Assembly: GCA_009602735.1 (NCBI GenBank)
Contig: WELA01011287.1
Coordinates: 379,576 to 421,848 of the forward strand
Source: Mesotaenium endlicherianum
Lineage: Eukaryota > Streptophyta > Zygnematophyceae > Zygnematales > Mesotaeniaceae
DNA length: 42,273 nucleotides
Reading direction: 5' to 3'
Below are positions 1-10,829 of this stretch, piece by piece; positions within the stretch are counted from its first letter, which is position 1, and each line of letters begins with the position of its first letter. The position numbers and the translations under genes were made by a program. The notes beneath the pieces were generated by a model that had not been told where the DNA came from, did not search any database, and worked only from the letters and a program-made list of their open reading frames with translations.

Positions 1-420
1 GGGGGAGGGAGTGAGGGGGGTCACGTTTGTGGGCTGGGGGGGGAGGGGGGGGCTTCAGTGAGCAAGGGCAAGTGGAGAGGACAGCAGGTTTGATTTTTTC
101 ATGGGCCTCCTGAGCTTTTCATAGGCTGGTCATTACTTGTCAAGACAGCTCATTGGTCGTCGTAAGCAGTGCCCGCTCTTTGGCCTTGGCTGCCTCTGGA
201 TGCTCCCGGTGCTCCGCCACCTGGCGCCCGTGCGGAGCCTGGACCAGCTGGGCCGACGGTCCGAGAGGACGCCGAGTGCCCTCTCTCGCTCTCTGGTAGA
301 GCGGGATTCTGTCGGCCGCTTCAATAGGGTTAAAGTTAGTAGGGGTGGTGGGAGGTTGGCGGACGGCAGGGAGAGGGGATAGTCGGGCATCCTGAGGTTC
401 TGTGACACGAGGATCAGCCA

Positions 421-579
421 GTGATGGCTGTGGCTGCCTGGCTGTTTGTCTGCCTGCCCTGTCTGCCTGCCAACCTGCCTGTGCCTGCTCTCTGTTTCTC
501 TCTGTGCCTCTCTGCCTGCCTGCTTCTCTGTCCGTCTTCCTGTCTGTGGGCCTTTCTGCCTTTCCGCTTGTTCGGCCCG

Positions 580-611
<32 letters not shown>

Positions 612-679
612 TCTTTCTGCAGGCTGATTCAAGGCTGTCTGCCTGCCTGCCTGACTGCCTGTCTGCCTCCCTCTGTGCA
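421..679 (+). repeat. CCTG/TGCC short tandem repeat in an intron of the SAP30-like gene
   Basis: The stretch is dominated by CCTG units, with pure runs near 580-610 and 637-662, broken by CTCT-rich sequence. It ends directly at the acceptor of the exon at 681, so the repeat doubles as the polypyrimidine tract. The long reading frames here encode only Cys/Leu/Pro-rich (plus) or Arg/Gln/Gly-rich (minus) low-complexity peptides and are not genes. Confidence 0.75.
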
Positions 680-680
680 G

Positions 681-1710
681 GCGGACGTGGGGCCCAACTC
701 GGCCAAGGAGCATCTCGTGGTGGCTGCCAGCCGCCACTTCAACGCGCAGGTGAGGACGGGCCCTGGCAGAGGAGGAGGAGGGCCCTGGAGAATGGCTGTG
801 TCTGTCACGAGCAGGACTCAGCAGGGGGCTGCTTAACCATCCACCCGTGGCTGCGGCTGCTGGGGACGCCACTGCTGCAGCCGCCATTCTGGCCCCACTC
901 TTCACTCTGTGTTGGCCCTGTGTCTGCTCTGCTCTCCTTCTCGGAACCCGTCTCTCTGGTCTTGCAGTGCCCTATGCTAGCAGAGGAGAGGGGGGGCACA
1001 TACTCGGCGTCGGATGCTCCCCCCCCTGCCTCGCCCCATGGCTGCAGGCGCAGCTGTTGTGCTGCACCCTCTGTGTTGGCCCTGTGTGTGTGCTCTGCTC
1101 TCCCTCGGCGTCGCGTGCTCCCTCCTGCTGGGCCCTGTGCTGCACCCCGGACCAGTGGCTCCTGTGCTCTGCCGACGCTCACGCGCTGCGCGCTGCTCGC
1201 TGCTCGCTGCGTCGCTGTTGGAACTCGATCCTGCGCTGTGCCCCACTTTGTGCCTGAAGCTCCTGCCTGGCGCTGTGAACGGCAGCAGTGGCGTTCTCTT
1301 GGGTTAAAGGGTTGGTCTTTTGAGAGTGTGGCTATCTGCAGCTCTTGTTGGAGGCCTGTGCAAGTTGGCGGATTTGGCGGACGAGCATTCGGCTGAGGGG
1401 ACTGCCTTGGGGTGTTTGACCCTCTTGCTCTTGTTACTGCTAATGTCGTTCTTCCTCTTCTCCTCCTCTTTCCTCCTCTTCTCCTCCTCTTTCCTCCTCT
1501 TCTCCTCCTCTTCCTCCTTCCCCGTCTTCCGCTTCTCCTTCCTCTTCTCCTTGTTTTCTTCCTTTTTCTTTTTCTTCTTCTCCTCCTCCGTCTTGTCCTT
1601 CTCTTCCCCCTTCTTCTTTTTCTTTCGGGTGATGCGCGCGCACGCAGCAAGCGGACGAGATGGCAATCATCACCGGCTTCCTACAGTGCGCCAAGCGCCT
1701 GAGGCAATGA
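681..1710 (+). CDS. SAP30-like SIN3-binding protein, last two coding exons (5' partial)
   Basis: Two exons are visible: 681-749 and 1648-1710, the second ending in TGA. The first follows a CTGTGCAG acceptor and ends in GCGCAG before GTGAGG; the second follows CACGCAG. Both junctions are phase 0. Together they read ADVGPNSAKEHLVVAASRHF, then NAQ, then QADEMAIITGFLQCAKRLRQ. This matches the Sin3-binding domain of the SAP30 family, where an SKEQLVxxxxxHF helix is followed by a DExxVIxxFxxxxKRL helix at the protein end. SAP30 proteins bridge SIN3 scaffolds to histone deacetylase in the nucleus; that role is taken from the family. The N-terminal part, including the usual RYxxHF segment, was not found in bases 1-680 and should lie upstream of the window. 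The short length and single-domain match leave some doubt about the exact subfamily. Confidence 0.72.
1436..1627 (+). repeat. Polypyrimidine TCCTCTTC-type tract in the last SAP30-like intron
   Basis: About 190 bases are almost purely C and T on the plus strand, built from TCCTCTTC-like units, just before the acceptor at 1641-1647. The minus strand encodes an artefactual Lys/Glu/Arg-rich frame. The tract probably serves as an extended polypyrimidine tract and may have triplex-forming potential. Confidence 0.7.
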
Positions 1711-3500
1711 CGGCCCCACCACCCACGCGCATCTCATCTGGTCTCGCCCCGTCCGAGTTTAGTCGCCAGGCCAGGCCAGGCTCCGGTTTCGGGTTCGCCT
1801 GTGCTGCGCCAGCAGGGAGGATCTTTCTCGCTGGGAAGCAACGGCACTCAGTCTGCCTGGCTGGGGGTAGGGCTTTCCAGTTTTGGATTTGGGGCATAGA
1901 GGCCAGCTAATCCACTCCTGCAGCGAGGGCTTTCCTGAGGAGCAAAGGCGCGGCCTGCGAGGGATTGGGAGGCAGGAGTTCCGAGTGTAGCTGGCGCGGC
2001 TCTCTAGCAGAGAGGAGGGTCTGCGACCTGTCTGAGAGCCGAGGCTCGCCACACGGTCTGCAGGAGAGATGAAGAGGCCGGTGCACGGCGTGGAAGCAAC
2101 AGCAGGCTTTAGCTGTGGCTGGTGAGCCAGCAGGTAAGCGAGCTGGCAGGCAAGCTTGCGAGTGAGCTAGCAAGTGAGCTGGCAAGTGAGCTGGCAGGTG
2201 AGCTGCCTAGATCTGGTAGCTGCACATAAACGATGTCTGCAGCCTGAGCCTCGGCCAGGACTACCGTCCTCTGGGCTTAAGTAGGAAGGGAAGGCACATC
2301 CAACGTGGCTGGTGTTATGCATGTATATATGATGCCGTCTGTAGAAGTTAACCTCGCTATCGGTTCTGCCCTGACGATTTCGGGATTCCAGTTTAGACTT
2401 GGGGACGTGATTTTGTGTGGTTTGTGATGCGTCGAGCGAATGAGAACGCGTGCTTTTCAGTCGGCCTGCCTGTCTGTCGTTAGTACGTTCTGGTTGTATT
2501 TCCACTGCCTAGCCACCAAGCTTTGGTGGACAGGTGATAGTTTCTTTGATCAATTGTTAAGGACTTCATGTTACCGATGAGGGCTTGCTGATGGAAGCAG
2601 GCATGTACTTTCAATCATGCAACCACATGTATGTGCACGATGGTTGGTAATTTGTGTGTGAGACTCTTGGCGAGATTTATGTGTGCTCAAAATACTGAGC
2701 ACAAGGGTTGATGGGATTGACACACTTGCGGTGCTCAGTTGCACTGTGCTGAACTGCAACGTTGGGAGAGCTTGTACCACACACTTGGAGCTAGTCATAT
2801 ATCTTGGGTCTTTTGTGGTGTCTTCTTGAACGTGGTAGTTTCACGTGCACACGTCTTAGAGTGTAACAAGAATGAATAATTACATGGGGTGTACAACGTA
2901 CACTGTAACAATTTGCATCCACAGACATGTCTTCTAAGGTTAATCGAGACTTTATAATCTACCCGACGCTCAATTTTGTTGACGCGACTGGCATTTCAAG
3001 GGCCAATATATGAGATAGTCAAAATTTGGACTCTCAAGTACGTACATGGCCGATGGAACCAGCGTCCGCGAACTTAAGCCTAACGGCAGAATTTTGCTAT
3101 TTGCATGTAGAGCCAGTTTGTGAGGATAATAAAAATATATAAGCGAACAAAGACATTGCCTATCCCAAGGAGATGTTACACCCATGAAAACCCACCACCA
3201 TATGCACAAACCATAAGCTCCATCTTTTGCCACCCCTTGACACATCGTGGAAGGGTTTAAGATAGCGAACTTGCAGTCAGTAGTTGACCGGTCTTTGCAG
3301 GTCTTTGCGGTTGGTGTGGAGGGCGGCTTACAATGGCTCCGGTGCTGCAGACATGCCACATTGTTCACGTTTACGGTGTTGCCAACACCAAGTGAGACAT
3401 CATTCTTCTACTATATTTATATAGCAGCAATAGAGCAGAAGCCAACAGCAACAATGGTGCGTAGCAATTCAATCCACTGCAACCACACTTGGAGTGTGAG
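1711..3500. other. 3' flank of the SAP30-like gene and intergenic DNA, no gene seen
   Basis: After the TGA at 1710 the GC content stays high to about 2200 and then falls. I found no reading frame with recognisable protein content. The only clear structure is the short 12-bp repeat at 2121-2206. The first part is probably the 3' untranslated region. Confidence 0.5.
2121..2206 (+). repeat. 12-bp minisatellite, GAGCTGGCAAGT-like
   Basis: About seven imperfect head-to-tail copies of a 12-base unit (GAGCTGGCAAGT with G/A and C/T variants) lie downstream of the SAP30-like stop codon, probably in the 3' untranslated region or just past it. Confidence 0.7.
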
Positions 3501-3504
3501 GCCC

Positions 3505-4525
3505 AATTTTGCTCATCGGTGAGGCCTGCTCACGTAAGAGTTGTGAGCGCAATCTGTCGCTCCCTGTGTAGTACATTTGCGTGTACTTTGTGCTGGCCGT
3601 CCGGGCGCCGTTGATTGGTGGGACGATCGACATCATTTTCGTATATTTTTACTAGAGATTCTTCGAGATGGTACGCAAATTTACGACAAAGTAAAAAATT
3701 TTGCCGGGCCGATGGCTCGTGAAGAAGTTGGTCATATCTTTGACCCTCGCTTCTCGTCGGACAAAAAGTGAGCGGCCATGGCTGGACAAGCTTCACCTCC
3801 CATGCCCTTCATGCGGACGTGTTAACAAGTTTGTAGGGATGGACGCTCTTATATAGGGCGTGCTTCCTTGCAAAAGAAGAGGGGAGGGGGCTTGGCAGGG
3901 GCCAGCCATGGCTGACCACTATGGCTTGGTGTTATGTGAGAGGAGAAAGGCTGGGCTCCATGGGCGGGGAGGGGCAAGGAGAGGGTGAAAGAGGGTGTGC
4001 GGGCAAGAGCAGCGGCGAGCCTTGGATTGGGCCAGGCAAGGTGTGCCCTCCCTTGTAATTTGCAATGGCAAGGCCTCTTTTTCCGATTGCACCTCGATTT
4101 TGTGATAATTAACTTATTTTGATGTCGACTGCCGCTGTCAATGAGTTTCAACGTTTTAGTTTGTCGTCATTGTTTGGGGCGGTCAGTGAGGGAAATTTTG
4201 TGGCCCACTCACAAATTCCCAATTTGATTGAGTACACGGCCCAATTGGTGGTTGTCGGTAAGGCCCCCCTCACGTAACTCTTGTGAGAAACATTTTGATA
4301 AGGGCCAGCGCTCGTGTTAGCTCTGGCCCGTACGTATGCTCGTATAAATTTCTTCCATGACTACGGTTTCACCTTGATTGACGCAAAAGCGTTCAATTGT
4401 GTCTTCCGCGGCCCCCCCTTTTGCAACCGCCATATAAAAACTACTTCCTCAATCTCTTAGGGCCTCTTTCTTGCTAATTCAATTGCGCCTTTTGGACTTT
4501 TTGTGAGCGGCCATAACGAAGTGAT
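3505..4525 (+). repeat. Two degenerate ~290-bp direct repeats (about 3505-3790 and 4236-4525)
   Basis: Both blocks open with a GCCCAATT...GG(T/A)AAGGCC...TCACGTAA..TTGTGAG signature (3502-3550 and 4229-4287) and close with ACxxxxxGTGAGCGGCCAT (about 3760-3780 and 4495-4514). The distance between the two landmarks is almost the same in each block (246-247 bases), so they look like old direct copies about 730 bases apart. Internal similarity is low. They could be LTRs of a decayed element or copies of a small non-autonomous element. No terminal structure was seen, so the class is open. Confidence 0.35.
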
Positions 4526-4825
4526 ATACTCACTGGGGCCGCTAGGTAGCTTGTGATGGGGGCATGGGAGAGGGCGCTCTCGTTGCTTAGATGAGTGTTG
4601 TACATTAAGAGCTCGAGCGTACATCTGCGTGGCATAAGCAGTACAAGTCAAGTAAGCAGGCTTTGCTGCAATGAAGTCCATATGTGGCTTTATAGCCAAG
4701 AAGGGAGGTACGTGTCAAATATTTTAATGGCCGAACTTGACCACTGTTACCTAGATAGTGCCTCAAAATTAGATATGTAACTTGAGGAAGCTTCCTTTAC
4801 AGGCCAGCCGCGTGTTATTTCATAT

Positions 4826-5890
4826 TTGTCACGTTCCCTCTCTCGGGCCGCTCTCTATGTTGATGACCTCGTCCTCGCCTCAGACAATCTTCAAGATCTT
4901 AGCACCTTCAAAGCACATCTTGCTGCCAACAGATCTTGGTCCTATCAAGCAAAATATTTAGGCCGGTACCATCTCTCTGTCACAATCTCACTATGTCATA
5001 GCTATCTTAGACCACTTTCATCTTACAAACGTTTAGCTGCGCCTACTCCTATGGATCCTACTTGTCGACTTACCTCTCGAGATGCCCCTCCCTTCATGAA
5101 AGATATGGTGTTCATGAACACCAAGCCTCATCCCATGCCTGTGGCAGGCTTTTGTATGTTGCCAACTGTACACGCCTTGATATTTCTCAAGTGATTAGCA
5201 ATTAAGGTAGCTGCTCATGTGCATTATCCAAGTCCCAAAGCTTGGAATACAGTGCTTCCCATTTTTGTATATCTCAGGGGAAATGACTATGCCTTAGTCT
5301 ACACAGATCAACACTCTAAGACAGCTCCCTATGGCTACAATGAAGCTGACCATGCTGCTGAAGTAAATTACCGGGGATCTAGGGGAGACTATGTCTTCAT
5401 TATGGTCGGAGGCGCAATTTCCTGAAGCTCTAAGAAACTTACCAAGGTGGTGGACTTTTCTACAGCAACATAGTACCTGGTTCTTCATTGAGCCACCAAC
5501 TACTATTCGCCGGTTAATGGCTGACTTTGGCTCCCCTCAGGAGGCCCCAACTGCTTCTTATACAGATCTGTTTGGTGCTGTGGCTATCTGCAAACGCGAA
5601 CGAATTGAGCAAGACAGCAAGGGGGTGAATTATCTGAGCACATCATTCGTCAGGAGTACGGCTTTCAAGTTTCTGCAAATCTTCCCTCCTAAGATTTCTA
5701 CCTAGGAGAACGTTGCTGGCTCTCTTACCAAACCCCTTCTTGGACCTAAGCTTAGCTACGCTTGTAAGCATATGCAACTCGTTCTCCTTGGCACTACAGA
5801 GTTTCCTGTCTTGCCTCTTCCTACTGTCATTGACTCTCTTACTCCTGCTCAAACATCAATCCGCAAGCACTCTCGCAAGGATATTTAGAC
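4826..5890 (+). mobile_element. Ty1/copia retrotransposon remnant (reverse transcriptase to RNase H end of pol)
   Basis: Read across all three frames, the stretch contains ordered pieces of a copia polyprotein. The reverse transcriptase metal-binding box LYVDDLVLAS is at about 4853, followed by a FKAHLA segment and the APTPMDPTCRLTS connection. ISQVIS-like and PKAWNTVL pieces follow near 5180-5250, then YALVYTDQHSK at the start of RNase H, DFGSPQEAPTASYTD near 5530, and SLTKPLLGPKLSYACKHMQ near 5730. It ends at the TAG at 5886-5888. Frame changes and internal losses (part of the palm/thumb, and the usual DWAGD and TEAEY motifs) show that it is dead. No integrase, gag or LTR was recognised next to it, so this is a truncated 3' fragment. 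Confidence 0.85.
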
Positions 5891-6395
5891 TCCAATCTAC
5901 ATCTCTACCCGTCCTCTTCATAAAGTGCTGTTAGCACACCATTCTCAATTCCTCGGAGCCTCCCTTCTTCCCATCTTCAATCTTGCTTGTCCTCAAGATT
6001 TTCCCGCTTTATCTCCATCCAGCTGTGGCTCCTCAAATACTCCCCAATCAGCTCGCCCCTCTGCAAATACTGCTCTCATTCCTACATTACATATCAATCC
6101 TCTTTATTCCGCAGTGTTGCCCAAGGGCGCTCTTTATTCTCCCACTTCATGCAGCCCTGTCCCTCCTCGCCTGCCTCCTCCCTCTCTTGCTCAGCTTTAG
6201 CCACAGGCACAAAATTGTTCCTTCCGATGTCTCTGTGGCCCTTATGACATGTCTCTTCTATTCGATTGCCAAGCAGTCATGGCCACCATTCGTGCCGAAG
6301 GAGCAGCAGCACGGCAGCGCATCATTGATGCAGAAAATCAATCTAGCATCAGTTCTTCTTAGGACTCTTCTCCTTGTGCTCTGCACTCCATAATA
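5891..6395 (+). pseudogene. Unrecognised decayed coding remnant downstream of the copia fragment
   Basis: The plus frame from 5925 to 6200 is open and rich in Pro, Ser, Ala and Leu. After its stop, another stretch reads QAVMATIRAEGAAARQRI followed by IDAENQSSISSS and a stop near 6360; it looks like genuine amphipathic protein. I cannot name a family. Its position directly after the copia pol end suggests either the 3' region of that element or a nested insertion. Confidence 0.3.
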
Positions 6396-7155
6396 ATTGG
6401 TATTCTTTTCTTACCTCTTTGTGGCCTTAGGTGTTCTGGCCCACTTCCCCCCTTGGGAATTTGTGCCGCTCTACTACCTGGTAGAACCAATTTGCACTTA
6501 TAGTGAATTCGTCTGGCGGAGTATATCCCACATCTTCTTCCAACATTTCCTCTACAATGTCCTGACTCCTCTAGCATCACTTCTAGCCTTCCAAGTTCTC
6601 GCTCGTACTTCTCCCGGGTCACTCTTGGGACAGTCTCTTTCATATTGGCTAGTCTTTTCTCATACTCCATACAGGCATTTGCAATATATTGCTCTACCTT
6701 CTCTCGCATAGCCAAATTCACACTAATTTGGTACTTTATTACAGCTACATCCGGCTCTGGTGCTATTTCCCAATAATCCTTTCATAATTTTTGTTGTTTT
6801 CTTTCTCTCATCCCTAACTTTGTGCGATCGTGGGCGCCTATCCATGGCTGCTTCAATGCTTATCTCTTTTATGGGCTTCTTCCTTGAAACATATTCATAC
6901 ATAACTTCTTTCAATATACATGCCATGCACGGTTATACTTATGACCTCGACACCTTTTAACTTTCATTGGCTTCTGGCACCCTCTACATCGTCGACCATC
7001 CGTTCATTTCTTATCACCAGCATTCATTTGTGTATGTCATCCACCTGCTCGGCTTCTATCTTGGCCGCCGCTCTGGCCGTCCTTGTCGGCTTATCACGTG
7101 CTGTCATCACGCCTTTTTAGCTTCAAATCAACCACTTACATGTGTCAATTGTTGA
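6359..7155 (-). pseudogene. Unrecognised minus-strand remnant with charged, helix-forming segments
   Basis: Two adjacent minus-strand frames (6721-6359 and 6926-6723) encode charged peptides, for example REKVEQYIANACMEYEKRL and EYVSRKKPIKEISIEAAMD. Upstream to 7155 there are further pieces, such as TARAAAKIEAEQVDDIHK, separated by stops. The composition is protein-like rather than random and suggests a decayed gag-like or coiled-coil gene, but no family was recognised and no intact frame remains. Confidence 0.3.
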
Positions 7156-7930
7156 CTTGTCAACCTCAGCTAGCAGTCACACAGTTGACTTTCACACAAC
7201 ACATAGCCTAGCACTAACAACACTTATGCATCTAGTCTAGTCAAGCATTACTTCTTCATCTAGACCATTCAGATAGCAACTTATTAAGCATCTGAACAGA
7301 TTTCTTTTATATGCTTGAGATCTTCCTTCAATTAGATAAGCTGTTTAGATCTGACCATCCACTCAAATTGCATTCCTGCTTACGCAATTTGAGCTTCAAA
7401 GTTCAATCTAGCAGTTCAGCGGATTAGCTATGAAGCTCACTCGAGCATGTATAAAGACAGACCTTTTCCAAATGCAAAGTGATTCGGAACATATCAAGTA
7501 GTTCCATCATTTCAGGTCTTCATTCCACATGAAAGTCATTTGGGTGAAATTTTGGACACCAATTTTCGGCGCGCGCGTGTCGAAAATGTACTTTGAAGGG
7601 TACATAGAGCGCGTCAAATTTGACGCTTAATTCCCACGACATGCCTTTTATGTCAGCACCGTTTTACTTCATGTTTCTTTTAAACTCAACGTGCATTTGT
7701 TCTTGAGCCGATTAGAGAGCTCATTCATCTTCATTTCAAGCTAAAGCTTTGAGGAAATAGAACTTTGTGCACGTAGCAGTAGGTAAAAGAAGATGGCGGA
7801 GTAGAGCCTTTGGATGCCGAAGAGGTCCAGCCATGGGTATTTTTCATTGAGCTCGGCCCTACGGGTATTGTAGTCTGTTAATTATATTCTTACTCAATTT
7901 GCTTTTTGACATAGTCTTTGACCTCACAAA
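7156..7930. other. Intergenic, no gene seen
   Basis: The region is AT-rich with no convincing coding sequence. The only notable features are an imperfect inverted pair ATTTTCG...CGAAAAT around 7562-7587 and the perfect palindrome at 7611-7626. Confidence 0.5.
7611..7626. other. Perfect 16-bp palindrome
   Basis: GCGTCAAATTTGACGC equals its own reverse complement. It sits about 25 bases after an imperfect inverted repeat, ATTTTCG-(N13)-CGAAAAT, with GTACTTTGAAGGGTACAT (also partly symmetrical) between them. It could be a dimeric protein-binding site or part of a transposon end; nothing assigns it. Confidence 0.6.
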
Positions 7931-8201
7931 CTCCCTACCGAAGGAATTATGTCCAAAATGTGCATAGTAGTCGTTATGAGTACATTTGTGGCCGGGGGTA
8001 TGCTTTTTGACTTGTTCTGCTCATGTTGTGCAGGTTGGTGTTCTTTGATGTATAGAGAGCTACAGGCATCTGTTTGCATCAAAAATTTGGAGGTTAGTTC
8101 CTTATATGCCCTTTTACAATATTCCGTCAATTTCACCTACTTCACGATATGCCCACCTAGCAACTCCTATCCATTTTGTTGTTTGTTTTGCTTATACAGC
8201 C

Positions 8202-8366
8202 ATGGATGGTCTGCCAAACTTCTGTAGCAGGTGTGGTGCAAGGAGAGGGGTAGGTCTAAAATTCTGTACACCTTGTGGTAAGATCTTCTTGAAGGGGGTA
8301 GAGCTAGACCCGGATTTGTGGCTTAGAAATTTTAGAAGACGTCTCTTTAAACGGGTAAATGTGTAA
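8202..8366 (+). CDS. Small zinc-ribbon protein, possible last exon
   Basis: The 54-residue frame starts MDGLPNFCSRCG and contains CxxC-(N)-CxxC as FCSRCGARRGVGLKFCTPCG at residues 7-26, the classic double-knuckle zinc ribbon. A basic tail (LRNFRRRLFKRVNV) follows. It ends with TAA at 8364-8366. A polypyrimidine stretch plus TTATACAG lies just before the ATG, so the frame may be the last exon of a longer gene rather than a complete protein. It lies in the transposon-rich island. Zinc ribbons of this type often bind nucleic acid or protein; no specific function can be assigned. The open frame extends upstream to 8106 without clear protein character. Confidence 0.4.
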   Translation: MDGLPNFCSRCGARRGVGLKFCTPCGKIFLKGVELDPDLWLRNFRRRLFKRVNV

Positions 8367-8494
8367 TGAATCAATTCATTATTTATGTAATTGTTTGCAT
8401 GTATAAATACAACACTAGATAAGTATTATGTCAATATACTCACATGCGCGAGTTCATTTAAATGAATGTATGTGGATGTAATGCGAGTTTACTT

Positions 8495-8601
8495 ACTTTG
8501 TCAAAAAGGTCAGCAGGATGACTTTTGTATCATAGTGTAGTTTGCTGACTTTGTTGAGAAGGTCAGCAGGATGACTTTTGTATCATAGTATAGTTTGCTG
8601 A
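8495..8601 (+). repeat. Two tandem 53-bp units followed by an AT dinucleotide run
   Basis: Two adjacent copies of a 53-base unit begin ACTTTGTCAAAAAGG and ACTTTGTTGAGAAGG. They share GTCAGCAGGATGACTTTTGT and the following ATCATAGT(G/A)TAGTTTGCTG, with four or five differences. A pure (AT)n run of about 22 bases follows to 8626. A third, weaker echo (ATCAGCAAGATGACATATAG) is near 8648. Confidence 0.8.
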
Positions 8602-8626
8602 GATATATATATATATATATATATAT

Positions 8627-9793
8627 CACTTATATGTAGAATATAATATCAGCAAGATGACATATAGTAAGCTCGCTTGATATTAGTCAGTATACTTAGC
8701 TTCAGTACGCTGAGGGTAGATATATTCGTTTAGATTATTATTTGTAGATTGGCACATGTGACCGTAGTATACTGAAAGTCGGAAGGTCGACTGAGATTCG
8801 GTAAACCAATGTCCTACTTGTGTGGTTAACTCCTGGGTAGGCGGAGCCGTCGTCAGTCAACTGAACAATTAGGACTTCAGTCAACCGACCAATTAATATG
8901 GTCGTTATACCTAGATCCGTGGGTCCCAACTTAACAGGTTTCCCACGAAACGGCGCACCTTGCGCCGTGGTCAACCAGGTGGTCACTAGGTACATAGCAG
9001 GCTGGGATCTTGTGGTCCCCCATTCTGGGCAGTAGGCTTTACAGTCGGATTTCTACTTGCAAGTCATGTGTGCACTTTTGGGTTCGTTCTACTGACCAGC
9101 CTTTACGGAAATTGACATGGCTGCTTCGTCTGCGCTCCAAATGGAGCAAACTAGGACTTTTCGGAAAGGTCTAGTCAAGATGCATCCGTTGTTGTTAAGT
9201 TTGCTCAATTTGAAGTAGTATTGGCAGCATTATTCCCTCTGACATTTCAGGGTCACACAGCGGACAGATTCCAAGGTTTTGCACCTAAGTCAGTGGGATG
9301 TGTTTTAGCTACTTTATGGTCATCTGAGTGAGAGCGCCTTTGCTATTCAGTCCCCTAATGTTGTGTATGTGCTTATACATGCTTGTTTGCCTTGTAGGCA
9401 AGAGACCATGAGTTTCTAAAGGAGAAGCTCAAGTCCTCAAGCTCGCCTCTTACTTGTGCCTTGTGTTAGTGTGCAACTATGGCACACTACGGTAAGTGAG
9501 TCAAGGGGTGTAGATGAGTAAATGGAATTCATTATAAGGGCGAAGATCGCTCCCTGATTTCACACGCTTCCACCTATCTCTGATCTTATATATTTAAATG
9601 AAATATATTAATCTTGAATAAGCAAGATTCACTTCAAAATGCCTCTCCCCAAGCTCAAGTCCACATCAGAGAGTCAAATGTTCCGGAAGTTGTCTTTATG
9701 AGCTTGTTTGGGACTATTGGGAAGGAAGTCTATCATTAGATAGATTAAGCATACCCTCCTAATAGTACTAGCATACGTCGTGTCTGTTGGAAG
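8627..9793. other. Intergenic, no gene seen
   Basis: No frame longer than about 85 codons and none with recognisable content. The minus frame 8995-8738 and others lack protein-like composition or context. It may include the 5' region of the plus-strand gene that follows. Confidence 0.4.
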
Positions 9794-10479
9794 ATGGAAG
9801 ATCTGGATTCTCTCATTGCATTCCAGAATGTGAATGAAGAGAAGGCACGGGGAGCTGTTAAGCTCATTCCTAATTCAGGAGAGATTGTTGCAATGATCTC
9901 TCCTTTTTTCATGGAGTGGAGGCTGAGTGTGACAGGTGAAGAAATATGCACCTTAAGGTTTTCATATTGCATTTTGAATCGTGCTGGGAAGGTCAATTTT
10001 GCACCTGATCAGTGCTTTGACCGTGATGTGTGGAAAGCATATCACCATGTGCAGTGTAGGCCCAATTTAATTTACAGGCTTGCAGATTATAGTATTATAA
10101 TGAAGTTGAAGGCTCAATTGAAGTGGGTGAGATTATGTCCACAGCAGGAGATGTTGCAAAGGAGTATGGTCATAAAGTTGTCGAAGAACAAGAGGTTGCG
10201 CGTAGAGAGTCAGTCGCTGTTGAACAGAGACCTCCTCCTAGGACAGCTATGCAAAGTGCACCGTCTAAATGGGTAGCTACCATAAAGGCTGTATCCAAAG
10301 ATACAGAGTATAGCAAGCAACATGCTGCTGCTGCTGCTCATAGTATATATCCACCTACACACGTTCTCCCCACACCACGACAACTTGCAAACATAGAAGG
10401 GCGACGCCTCATGAAGGCCGCACGAGAGCTGGCTGTAAGGCGTAGGCTACAGCCCGTTGTCATTGAGGTGAATCTATAG
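9794..10479 (+). CDS. Unrecognised ORF pair, probably one gene with a frame change or short intron
   Basis: The frame at 9794-10276 (MEDLDSLIAFQNVNEEKARG...) reads protein-like to about residue 100 (FDRDVWKAYHHVQ). The frame at 10123-10479 then takes over. It is open back to a TAG near 10088 and reads EVEGSIEVGEIMSTAGDV, EQEVARRESVAVEQRPPP and LPTPRQLANIEGRRLM, and ends at the TAG at 10477. The switch could be a small intron, since several GT and AG pairs occur between 10030 and 10091, or a mutation. The second part is rich in Ala, Arg, Glu and Val and looks disordered. I do not recognise a family. It faces the minus-strand transposon gene and may belong to the same element. Confidence 0.4.
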
Positions 10480-10829
10480 CCTATCTTTTGTTCATAGTCC
10501 TTTTAGACTTGTTGTGCATGCGCGTCAATGTTAGCGTTGACATGTGTATGTGTACGTAGCAAGATTGTCACCTGTTATATAATGTGTCATTTGCATGTGT
10601 GTATGTGTGTTGTATCACCTGTCATGCAGCGTCAACTTCAGCTTTGTATCTGGTGCTGCCACCTGTCAGCATTAGCATGTGTTATAGCCACGTGTGGGTG
10701 TGTGTCGCTTGCGTATATGTACACTGTTGCCACCTGTACATGTGAACAAGTGAGCTTGCATGCCTTACTAGTACCGCATGTGCATATCATGCATATTAAT
10801 CTGGGCTGGATTTTCCACGCTTGTTTCAG

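Noticed and set aside
133-408. Possible coding exon in GC-rich sequence near the left edge (either strand)
   Set aside because: No family resemblance in any frame and no match to the missing N-terminal part of SAP30.
805-1666. Long minus-strand Lys/Glu/Arg-rich frames
   Set aside because: They are translations of the polypyrimidine tract in an intron of the SAP30-like gene; no domain and no codon structure.
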